Origin: Accumulibacter sp.
Lineage (GTDB): Bacteria > Pseudomonadota > Gammaproteobacteria > Burkholderiales > Rhodocyclaceae
DNA: 12,742 bases
Assembly: GCA_031284185.1 (NCBI GenBank)
Contig: JAITAJ010000154.1
Location: 1-12,742 of the forward strand
Reading direction: 5' to 3'
Made by a program: the position numbers and the translations under genes
Shown: positions 1 to 6,429 of the stretch, one piece after another
How the letters are laid out: each line of letters opens with the position of its first letter
Position numbering within the stretch: the stretch's first letter is position 1
Notes under the pieces: model-generated
Told to the model about the DNA's origin: nothing
Database searches by the model: none
The model's input: the letters and a program-made list of their open reading frames with translations, nothing else

Positions 1-1240
1 GAGCCAGGGCGGTATAAGCGTCGGCCTGCATGACCGGCGAGATCGAAGCATCGGATAAGCGCTTTTTCACGGCGGCGAAGCCTCCCTGGTCGTAAACCGC
101 GATGAGCTTTCCGAATTTCTCGCCCAGTGATTCAGGAGATGTTTTCCTGCTGGATTCACGCCAGATTTTTCCGAGCTGGGCAGGAATCGACAGCAACGAC
201 CTGGAGTCGATGCTTTGAATCACTATGTTTCCCAGCCGGACATTCAGCGCGTTCTGAGATTCCAACCGGTGAATTCTTTTTTGCGCTTCCATCAATGCGC
301 GCAAACGGTAGTTTTCGGCCAGAACCTGAATCAGTTCGTCCTTCCCTGAAGATATTCCTCCGCTCCAGCCGTTCCGGTCGAATGTCGTTCTTCGTGGAAC
401 ATTGGCGCCGAAATGTTCCACGGCATACGCTTCACATAATTTTGTCAACAACTGCGGATAATTTTCCAGAATATTCGTCAGTTGCTCGTCGTTTTCACCA
501 TCCAGGCCATTGACATTCCACAGAGCGCATTCCTGCGACCCGGCAATCGGGTTGGCCACGAATTCATAATCATCCGTCGCCTTGATTTTACGATCGTTCA
601 ATACAGCCATGGCCCACAGCCATAAATCGTCCCCGCGCGGAGCCAACTTCATGAACAAGTCTTCTCGCGACACGTCTTCATGAAATGATTCCGGTGGATA
701 CAAGGCGCCCCCCACTCCGGTCAATATGTTCAGAAAGGACGGGGTACTGCTTGTGCTCAATCGCCATCTACCATACGCTTGCACCCATCCATCGCTGGAA
801 AATTCGATGCGCCGCATTCGCGCGCCGCTTATGACATTGGGGCTGTTCAGATAGCTGTCATATAATTTCCGTAGCCAATCGCTCGAATACAGATTATCGT
901 CGTCGGCGATGCAGATCAACGCATTCGGATATTTTTTCAATGCCGGTATTATTTTTTTATAGGACTTCAGATTTTCACACCATTCTATGGTCAATCCTTC
1001 CGAAACCAGATTCAACAATTCCTCGGGTAAATCCTTTTCCCTGTTCGGAAACTCCGATTCCGCCAGCCACAGGATGACCCTGTTCGCTTTTACTGTTTGC
1101 CTCAACAAAGTTTCGATCGCTCGATGCGCCATTCCAATCCGTGGTGGATACGAAGTCAGTGAAACGATCAGTTCGTGAATTCGAGTTTCCACTCGTATCG
1201 GCTGGTCCGTACTCGATCTTCCCTGATAATGCCGCTCCAT
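1..1240 (-). CDS. Capsule-type glycosyltransferase, 3' end outside the window
   Basis: My translation of the minus strand gives an open frame of 413 codons from ATG 1240 to the window edge, with no stop. The N-terminal half (about residues 24-235) looks like a GT-A fold sugar transferase of the kind found in capsule loci. It has an opening strand VSLTSYPPRI (26-35), VILWLAESEFPN (55-66), a likely metal/nucleotide-sugar DDD motif at 113-115 within ICIADDDNLY, an NILTGVGGALYPP segment (171-183) and GDDLW at 203-207. Residues about 303-335 are charged and may form a short coiled coil. The part after about 350 is unassigned and may lead into TPR-like repeats or a second transferase domain beyond the edge. 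It starts 20 bp after kpsE behind a good ribosome site, so it is probably co-transcribed. Donor and acceptor sugars cannot be told. It is AT-richer than its neighbours, which suits a serotype-specific gene. Confidence 0.82.
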   Translation of the reverse strand, partial: MERHYQGRSSTDQPIRVETRIHELIVSLTSYPPRIGMAHRAIETLLRQTVKANRVILWLAESEFPNREKDLPEELLNLVSEGLTIEWCENLKSYKKIIPALKKYPNALICIADDDNLYSSDWLRKLYDSYLNSPNVISGARMRRIEFSSDGWVQAYGRWRLSTSSTPSFLNILTGVGGALYPPESFHEDVSREDLFMKLAPRGDDLWLWAMAVLNDRKIKATDDYEFVANPIAGSQECALWNVNGLDGENDEQLTNILENYPQLLTKLCEAYAVEHFGANVPRRTTFDRNGWSGGISSGKDELIQVLAENYRLRALMEAQKRIHRLESQNALNVRLGNIVIQSIDSRSLLSIPAQLGKIWRESSRKTSPESLGEKFGKLIAVYDQGGFAAVKKRLSDASISPVMQADAYTALA

Positions 1241-1246
1241 GATCCG

Positions 1247-1253
1247 CTCTTCC
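1247..1253 (-). promoter_or_regulatory. Ribosome binding site of the glycosyltransferase
   Basis: GGAAGAG lies 6 nt before ATG 1240 and decides that start. The frame is also open upstream (a TTG lies immediately before this site), but only the ATG has a well-spaced Shine-Dalgarno sequence and it does not overlap kpsE. Confidence 0.6.
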
Positions 1254-1260
1254 AAATGTT

Positions 1261-2367
1261 TCAATCGACGTGATCGAGTACGATGCTCTCGAGCAGCTTC
1301 AGGATGCCGGCGAACATCGCCGCGAACAGCAGCGTGATCGCCGTGTTGTAGATCCGGCGCGGTTCCATCGGATATTCCGGCAGCGTCGGCGCTTGCAACA
1401 CCGAGACTTTCTCCAGCATCCGGGTGGCATCCATGCGGCCTTTTTCCAGCGCGGTGAGCGCTGCCTTGTAGAGTTGCTCGGTAAACGTCACTTCCATTTG
1501 CAGACGCTGGAATTCTTCCATCGTGATGTTCAGTGTCTTGCCCGTGGGATTGGCGAGTTTGGCTCTTTCATCGTCGATCTGCCGATCGATGGCAGCCAGG
1601 GATTGCCTGAGCATCATGAGGTTGGGATGGTCGCGGTCCAGTGTCTTGGGAAAGGACGCGAGTTGGGTCTGAAGTTGGGCGCGCTGCTCTTCGAGTTTGG
1701 CAACGAGGACATTGAGACTCTCGGCGGTGGCTTGCGGCGAGAACAGACCCTTTTTGTTCTGAAACGCCAATAACGCCTGTCTGGCCTGCTGAAAGCGCAG
1801 TTGCGCAAGATTCACCTGGGCCGTGAGGAAATTGACCTGGGTTTCCGCCATTTCATGGCCGATCTGGTTCATGTAGCGTTCACCCTCGCGCACGAGCATG
1901 CTGGAAATGGCCCGCGCCTTTTCCGGATCATAGGCTTGCGCCTTGATGCGCAACACGCCGGCAAAGTCGTCATAATTGATGTCGGTCCGCGACAGGTAAT
2001 GACGATGAAACCATTCCATCGAGGCATCCTGGAACCACATGCGCGAAACGATGTCCCGGCGTTTGTCGCTGTAGTGCGAGCGCAGGTCGAGCGCCGCGTC
2101 CAGCTTTCCGAGGATGTCCACCGACAGCAGATATTCCCGCAACAGGAGTTGATCGGAGCGATTGACGCCGCCAATGCCGGAAACCAGCATGGAGATGTCG
2201 AAAGAAGGCATGCCGACCGAATCCGTCTTGCGGATGATCACGTTGGCTTCGGAAACGTAGCGATCGGAAGCCGTCACCAGCCAATATGCCGCTGTCAACA
2301 GGGCTGCCATCAGGGTCATCCACCTGGCAAGACGTCCCGCGTTTTTGATCGTTTGGGGTGTATTCAT
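1261..2367 (-). CDS. kpsE: Capsule polysaccharide export inner-membrane protein, KpsE/CtrB/BexC family
   Basis: 368 residues, the usual size for this polysaccharide co-polymerase-like family. These proteins bridge the inner-membrane ABC transporter and the outer-membrane channel across the periplasm. A first membrane segment lies at about 14-32 (WMTLMAALLTAAYWLV). A large periplasmic region follows, with a helical, probably coiled-coil stretch at about 170-270 rich in Gln, Leu, Ala and Glu. A second membrane segment lies at about 341-359, just after the proline-rich motif LPEYPMEPRRIYN (329-341) typical of the family. Both termini would be cytoplasmic. The ATG overlaps the kpsT TGA by ATGA, which implies translational coupling. 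Here it is the last gene of the exporter set, after kpsT, whereas cpx/bex/ctr loci, as I recall, place its equivalent between the outer-membrane gene and kpsM. The ending is a normal TGA. Confidence 0.93.
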   Translation of the reverse strand: MNTPQTIKNAGRLARWMTLMAALLTAAYWLVTASDRYVSEANVIIRKTDSVGMPSFDISMLVSGIGGVNRSDQLLLREYLLSVDILGKLDAALDLRSHYSDKRRDIVSRMWFQDASMEWFHRHYLSRTDINYDDFAGVLRIKAQAYDPEKARAISSMLVREGERYMNQIGHEMAETQVNFLTAQVNLAQLRFQQARQALLAFQNKKGLFSPQATAESLNVLVAKLEEQRAQLQTQLASFPKTLDRDHPNLMMLRQSLAAIDRQIDDERAKLANPTGKTLNITMEEFQRLQMEVTFTEQLYKAALTALEKGRMDATRMLEKVSVLQAPTLPEYPMEPRRIYNTAITLLFAAMFAGILKLLESIVLDHVD

Positions 2368-3026
2368 TTGGTCAAGGTGTCCTTGTAAGCCTTGAATGCC
2401 TCGCCGATCCGATCGAACCAGTGGGCCTGGCCGTCATGGATCCAGATGGCCGCCTGGCAGAACTGCCGGAGCGTGCCTTCGTCATGTGCCACCATGATCA
2501 GGCCGGCGCGGTCGGCCATGGCCTTGAAGGCGGCGGCGGCCTTCTTGCGAAACGCCGCGTCGCCGGCTGCCGTCACTTCGTCCGAGATGTAAACGTCGAA
2601 GTCGAAGGCGAGCGACAAGGCGAACTGGAGGCGCGAGCGCATTCCGGAAGAATAGGTATATACCGGCTCGTCGAAGGCTTCGCCGAGTTCGGAGAATTCC
2701 TGGACGAAGGCCAGCCGATCCGCGATGTCCCGCTGATGACCATGCACGCGGCAGACGAACTTGGCGTTCAGCCGACCGGTCAGCGCGCCTTCCAGCCCGC
2801 CCTGCCCCATCGGCCACGAGACCCGGCAGCGGCGTTCCACCGAACCCTTCGTGGGATGATCCACGCCGCCGATGATGCGCAGCAGGGTGGATTTTCCGGC
2901 GCCGTTCGCGCCGATCAAGCCGACGTTCAGCGCGCGGGGAATGCTCAGGCTGATGCCCTGCAAGACCCATTTGCCGACGCCGTGCCTGGTCCGGTAGCGT
3001 TTGTGGATGTCGTCGACGAGGATCAT
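2364..3026 (-). CDS. kpsT: Capsule polysaccharide ABC exporter ATP-binding protein KpsT
   Basis: 220 residues, the normal length for KpsT/CtrD/BexA, the cytoplasmic ATPase that powers polysaccharide export with KpsM. Visible motifs are Walker A GANGAGKST (39-47); a KpsT-like stretch around SWPMGQGGLEG and LTGRLN (70-87); ABC signature YSSGMRSRLQ (125-134); Walker B with DE at 149-150; AAGDAAF after it; and the switch His181 in VAHDE. The frame is open far upstream to 3710, but that extension lies wholly inside kpsM in another frame. The ATG at 3026 gives the family length and the usual MI-V-D-I opening. It overlaps the kpsM stop by ATGA and the kpsE start by ATGA, so the three proteins are likely made in step. 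Confidence 0.95.
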   Translation of the reverse strand: MILVDDIHKRYRTRHGVGKWVLQGISLSIPRALNVGLIGANGAGKSTLLRIIGGVDHPTKGSVERRCRVSWPMGQGGLEGALTGRLNAKFVCRVHGHQRDIADRLAFVQEFSELGEAFDEPVYTYSSGMRSRLQFALSLAFDFDVYISDEVTAAGDAAFRKKAAAAFKAMADRAGLIMVAHDEGTLRQFCQAAIWIHDGQAHWFDRIGEAFKAYKDTLTK

Positions 3027-3826
3027 TGCATCACCAGTTGCATGGCGAAGCGGCGGTAGAGCAGCAACCCCAGAAAGACGCTGCCCAAGGCCCAGGCATA
3101 GAGATAGCCGGCATCGACGCCGGCCGCGGCATGGTAATGGGGGACGAAACCCAGGCGCGCCAGTTCGAGACCGTGGGTGATCGGGTTGAGCAGGAGCAGG
3201 CCGCGATAGCGCGGGGGGACGGAAGCCAGGGGCCAGATGACGCCGGAGATGAGATAAAGCGGAATCATCAGGATGCTGAAGACATGCTTCATTTCCGGCA
3301 CGAGCCTCATCCATACCGAGGTGAACAGGCCATAACCCAGGCCGAACAGCCACAGCCCGAAGGCGGCGAGCATGGCTCGCAGGGGATCGACCGGCAGGCT
3401 TCCACGGCCCGACAGGGCGACCGCCAGCAGAATGATGGCCGAGATGATCGACATCAGAAAGGCTTCCAGCACGGCCCGCGCGATGGCGGGATCGAAAGGC
3501 TTGACCTGGCGGTAGGCGAACAGGGGCCGATTGGAGTCGACGGCATGGGTGACCTGGACGGCCGTCCGCCGGAACAGAAAGAACGCCAGCAGACCGATCG
3601 AGAGCCAGAGGACGATGTCTACGCCGCCGATCGCGCGGGCGCGGATCACGGACCACACGAAGATCATGAAGCCGATGTGCAGGACGGGTTCCGCCAGCAG
3701 CCAGAACCACGCGCCGCGCATGTCGAACAGGCGATCCAGCGCCTCGCGCAGGAAAATCGCCTGCCAGACGGAGAGTGTCACCGCCAGGGGATCGCGCGTT
3801 TCCGCCCTGTTCGCCATGTGGTTCAT
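3023..3826 (-). CDS. kpsM: Capsule polysaccharide ABC exporter permease KpsM
   Basis: 267 residues, matching the KpsM/CtrC/BexB family of ABC-2 type permeases. About six membrane segments can be seen, at roughly 42-61, 68-88, 117-138, 150-173, 181-200 and 241-258. The ABC-2 style loop NPITHGLELARLGF (214-227) precedes the last segment. The N-terminal cytoplasmic stretch (1-40) contains the FLREALDRLF motif region common in this family. It forms the inner-membrane pore that, with KpsT, moves the lipid-linked capsule chain to the periplasm. The start ATG 3826 overlaps the stop of the upstream export lipoprotein by ATGA and has no clear Shine-Dalgarno of its own, so translation is probably coupled. 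A second ATG at residue 4 is an alternative start. Confidence 0.94.
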   Translation of the reverse strand: MNHMANRAETRDPLAVTLSVWQAIFLREALDRLFDMRGAWFWLLAEPVLHIGFMIFVWSVIRARAIGGVDIVLWLSIGLLAFFLFRRTAVQVTHAVDSNRPLFAYRQVKPFDPAIARAVLEAFLMSIISAIILLAVALSGRGSLPVDPLRAMLAAFGLWLFGLGYGLFTSVWMRLVPEMKHVFSILMIPLYLISGVIWPLASVPPRYRGLLLLNPITHGLELARLGFVPHYHAAAGVDAGYLYAWALGSVFLGLLLYRRFAMQLVMQ

Positions 3827-5004
3827 TGCAAGGCCCGGTTGATCGATACGCTGGGCACCGCGACGGACACCAGCAGGCGGAGGAATTTATCGAATTCGGC
3901 CGCCGGAGAGTTTGAAACGTAGATCACGTCGCGATCCTGGACGGGAAAATGCTGCGTGACGAAGAACGAAGCCGGATCGCGCAGATCGATCTGATAGATC
4001 ACGGGGACGCCTCCATTGCCCGCCTGGGCCGGCGCGTCTTTCGCCTCGATCAGTCCGGCGTCCTCGAAGCGGAATACGAAGACGCCCCGCGCGTCGGCCC
4101 GGCTGTCGTTCAGGCCGCCCGAGCGCGCCAGGGCCTGGGCCAGCGAGATTCCCTGGGCCTCAAACGGAATCTCTTCGTTCTTTCCGGTCGCTCCCAGCAC
4201 GGAGAAACTCCGCGGCTGAAAGAGCGCGGCGATCACGTCGCCCGGCCTGAGCGGGACATTCTGCCGGGGATCGCGGATGACGGCGTCGAGGGCCATCGTG
4301 GCCGTGACATCGCCGCGCGACAGTTGAACCGCCATGCGGTTGATCGGATGCCGGACGCCGCTTCCGGCCGCCAGGGCGTCGAGCAGACGCTCGCCCTTCG
4401 GCGTCAGCGGCATCATCGTGCTGGTGGCGACCTCGCCCACCACCGTGACGTTCGAGGTATTGTTCCTGATGACGCGCACGAGCACCTGCGGCTGGTTTGC
4501 CTTGCCCGTGAGCCGCCTGACGATATCCCTCTCGACGTCCTGTGTCGCGCGGCTCTTCACCGGCACCCTGCCCGCGAAGGGCATGACGATCGTTCCATCC
4601 AGCGCGACCATCTGCTCGGGAAAAGTCACGACGCGCGTCGTCGTCGGGCCGGACCTCGGATCGAGCACCACGCCGCCGAAGAGCATCGCGGGCGGCGCTT
4701 CCCATACCGAAACCTCGACGATGTCTCCGGGGCCGATGAGATGATCGCTGCCGCCCTTGCCCGGAAAGACGTCGGCGAACTGGCCGAGCTTCTTGCCTTC
4801 GGCGAGCCTTCTGGCCAAGGCATCGTCGACATCGACCAGGCGGATGCCTTCGATGCGGCCGCCATCGCGTTTTTCCTGAACCTGCTGGCGGCTGGCGCCG
4901 GAGCTGGACAAGCCGTCCGGAAACGTCGCGCAGCCTGGAAGAAAGACCGCCGCGACCAGGACGATCGCCGGGAGCCGCGCTTTTTTCATGTATTCCGAAA
5001 CCAT
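3823..5004 (-). CDS. Outer-membrane polysaccharide export lipoprotein, Wza/CtrA/BexD type
   Basis: 393 residues, close to Wza, CtrA and BexD and shorter than E. coli KpsD. A type II signal peptide is clear: basic residues, a hydrophobic run and lipobox LPGC with Cys25. The polysaccharide export domain (about 85-180) includes LIGPGDIVEVSVWE (89-102) and a LDGTIVMPFAGRV segment (135-147). Two SLBB-like regions follow, about 184-260 (starting NVTVVGEV) and about 266-365 (starting FSVLGATG, ending DRDVIYVSN). The C-terminal helix (about 367-386) could be the membrane-spanning helix that forms the Wza pore. It would be the octameric exit channel of the capsule exporter. Start choice: ATG 5004 follows a purine-rich leader; ATG 4989 (residue 6) has a weak GGAA site and gives a more standard signal peptide, so either is possible. 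It overlaps kpsM by ATGA. Confidence 0.92.
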   Translation of the reverse strand: MVSEYMKKARLPAIVLVAAVFLPGCATFPDGLSSSGASRQQVQEKRDGGRIEGIRLVDVDDALARRLAEGKKLGQFADVFPGKGGSDHLIGPGDIVEVSVWEAPPAMLFGGVVLDPRSGPTTTRVVTFPEQMVALDGTIVMPFAGRVPVKSRATQDVERDIVRRLTGKANQPQVLVRVIRNNTSNVTVVGEVATSTMMPLTPKGERLLDALAAGSGVRHPINRMAVQLSRGDVTATMALDAVIRDPRQNVPLRPGDVIAALFQPRSFSVLGATGKNEEIPFEAQGISLAQALARSGGLNDSRADARGVFVFRFEDAGLIEAKDAPAQAGNGGVPVIYQIDLRDPASFFVTQHFPVQDRDVIYVSNSPAAEFDKFLRLLVSVAVPSVSINRALQ

Positions 5005-5094
5005 TCCCTACCCCCTTCCCTTTCTCTTTCACCCCTTGGTTCATCCGCCCGGCCCCCCGGTTCACGCAAGGCGCCAGGCCCTCGTTTCAACTCA
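5005..5094 (-). other. 90-bp gap with purine-rich leader before the export genes
   Basis: This is the only real intergenic space after the PKS. The oxoamine synthase ends in two consecutive TGA codons (5097-5095 and 5094-5092). The last 26 nt before ATG 5004 (positions 5030-5005) are purines except for one T, and include GGGGG at 5015-5011, spaced 6 nt from the ATG. This probably serves as a strong, unstructured ribosome-loading site. I see no convincing -35/-10 pair and no terminator; a GC-rich CCGG-type palindrome near 5051-5060 lacks a following T-run. An internal promoter here cannot be excluded. Confidence 0.5.
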
Positions 5095-6429
5095 TCATCC
5101 GATCTCATGAAGCCGCTCCAGGGTATTGAAAACGTATTCGATCTCCTCGTCCGTATGCATCGCGGACAGGAAGAATCTCAGCCGGGCCGCCTTTTCCTCC
5201 ACCGCCGGATGGATGATGGGCTGTACGTTGATGCCCGCTTCAAAGAGCCGATTCGACAAGCGGACGGCCTTCAGAGAGCTGCCGATGATGGCCGGAACGA
5301 CGGCATGACCCTGGGCGTAGCCGGTATCGATGCCGGCCGACCGCATATGGCGCAGGAACCGCCCGGCGCGCGCCCTCAGCCGCTCGACGCGCTCAGGCTC
5401 CCGCAGCAGGATGCGCAGCGCTTCCAGGGATGCCGCCGCCAGCGGCGGCGACATGCCGACGCTGTAAACGAAACCCGGCGCGGCATATTTGAGGTGCTCG
5501 ACCAGCGCCCGCTCGCCGGCGATGAAGCCGCCGCAGCCCGCCAGGGTCTTGCTGAGCGTGCCCATCCAGATATCCACCTCCCCGCCCCGCACGCCAAAGT
5601 GCTCGCGGGTTCCTTTCCCGGTCTTGCCCAACACGCCCAGGGCATGCGCTTCATCCACCATCAGAAAAGCCTGATGGCGGCGTTTGATGTCGATCAGGGC
5701 CGGCAGGTCGGGAACGTCGCCGTCCATGCTGTAATGACCTTCGACGACGATCAGCGCGCGCTCGAAGCGGCCGCGGATTTCGGCCAGGATGCCATCGAGC
5801 GCCGCCGTGTCGTCATGCGGAAAACTTCGCCGCGCACTGCCGGCGAGCTTGATGCCTTCGAGCACGCTGTTGTGGATCAGACTGTCGTGGATGACCAGGT
5901 CTTTCGGGCCGAAAAGGCAGCCGATGGTCGAGACGTTGGTGGCATGGCCGCTGACGAAGACGATGCAGTCCTCGACTTCGTAAAGTCCGGCCAGCGCCTC
6001 TTCCAGTTCGCGCTGGATCGGGCGCTCGCCGGCCACCAGGCGGCTGGCCGAGGCGGAAGTACCGTAGCGGTCGATGGCGTCTTTCGCGGCCTTGGTGACG
6101 GCGGGATGGCCGGAGAGACCGAGATAGTTGTAGCTGGAAAAGTTGACGTACTCACGCCCATCGATCCGTGTCCTTGCCCCGGCCACGCCATCATGGACGA
6201 TGAAGAAGGGATTGCGCAGGCCGAGCCGGTCCGCCGCGGCCCTGGGCACGAGCATCTTTTCGTAACCGGGATGGCGGTCGAAGCGAGTGAAGGCTTCGGG
6301 TACGCCGGAGCGGATCATTGGCCGGGCGGCGGGCTGGAGAGCGCCCATCCCGTTTGCCGCGGCGCTTTTGCCCAGAAAGCGCTCGATGAGCCGGTTCCTG
6401 ACCCTGGGGTCGAGCGATGATGGGGTCAT
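5095..6429 (-). CDS. PLP-dependent alpha-oxoamine synthase, probable PKS chain-release enzyme
   Basis: 444 residues, fold-type I aminotransferase family of 8-amino-7-oxononanoate, 5-aminolevulinate and serine palmitoyl transferases. These enzymes condense an acyl thioester with an amino acid, losing CO2. Visible markers are FSSYNYLGLSGHP (97-109), the PLP-stacking His162 in SGHATN, the DSLIHNS region (182-188), EGHYSMDGD (230-238), VDEAHALGVLG with Asp259 and His262, and the Schiff-base Lys294 in GTLSKTLAGCGGF. It is longer than BioF (about 385) because of an extra N-terminal stretch of about 45-50 residues. It overlaps the PKS stop by ATGA and has a strong ribosome site. There are no biotin genes nearby, so release of the PKS chain as an aminoketone lipid, as proposed for RkpG beside RkpA in Sinorhizobium, is the better reading. 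Which amino acid is used is not visible. Confidence 0.9.
   Translation of the reverse strand: MTPSSLDPRVRNRLIERFLGKSAAANGMGALQPAARPMIRSGVPEAFTRFDRHPGYEKMLVPRAAADRLGLRNPFFIVHDGVAGARTRIDGREYVNFSSYNYLGLSGHPAVTKAAKDAIDRYGTSASASRLVAGERPIQRELEEALAGLYEVEDCIVFVSGHATNVSTIGCLFGPKDLVIHDSLIHNSVLEGIKLAGSARRSFPHDDTAALDGILAEIRGRFERALIVVEGHYSMDGDVPDLPALIDIKRRHQAFLMVDEAHALGVLGKTGKGTREHFGVRGGEVDIWMGTLSKTLAGCGGFIAGERALVEHLKYAAPGFVYSVGMSPPLAAASLEALRILLREPERVERLRARAGRFLRHMRSAGIDTGYAQGHAVVPAIIGSSLKAVRLSNRLFEAGINVQPIIHPAVEEKAARLRFFLSAMHTDEEIEYVFNTLERLHEIG

Noticed and set aside
127..1178. Plus-strand small ORFs at 127-513 and 987-1178
   Set aside because: They lie opposite the continuous minus-strand glycosyltransferase frame and show no domain or ribosome site.
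3027..3710. Long N-terminal extension of kpsT to give a 448-residue protein
   Set aside because: The extension lies inside kpsM in another frame. The start at 3026 gives the normal KpsT length and an ATGA overlap.
5046..5080. GC-rich palindromic stretch as a terminator after the oxoamine synthase
   Set aside because: The stem is only about four base pairs and no T-run follows in the direction of transcription.
3949..6420. Plus-strand open frame of 823 codons opposite the oxoamine synthase and export lipoprotein genes
   Set aside because: It spans two unrelated minus-strand genes and the gap between them, and its product looks like low-complexity shadow sequence.
5095..6429. Biotin synthesis gene bioF
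   Set aside because: The family is right but the protein is longer than BioF, no other biotin gene is near, and it overlaps a PKS that lacks a release domain.
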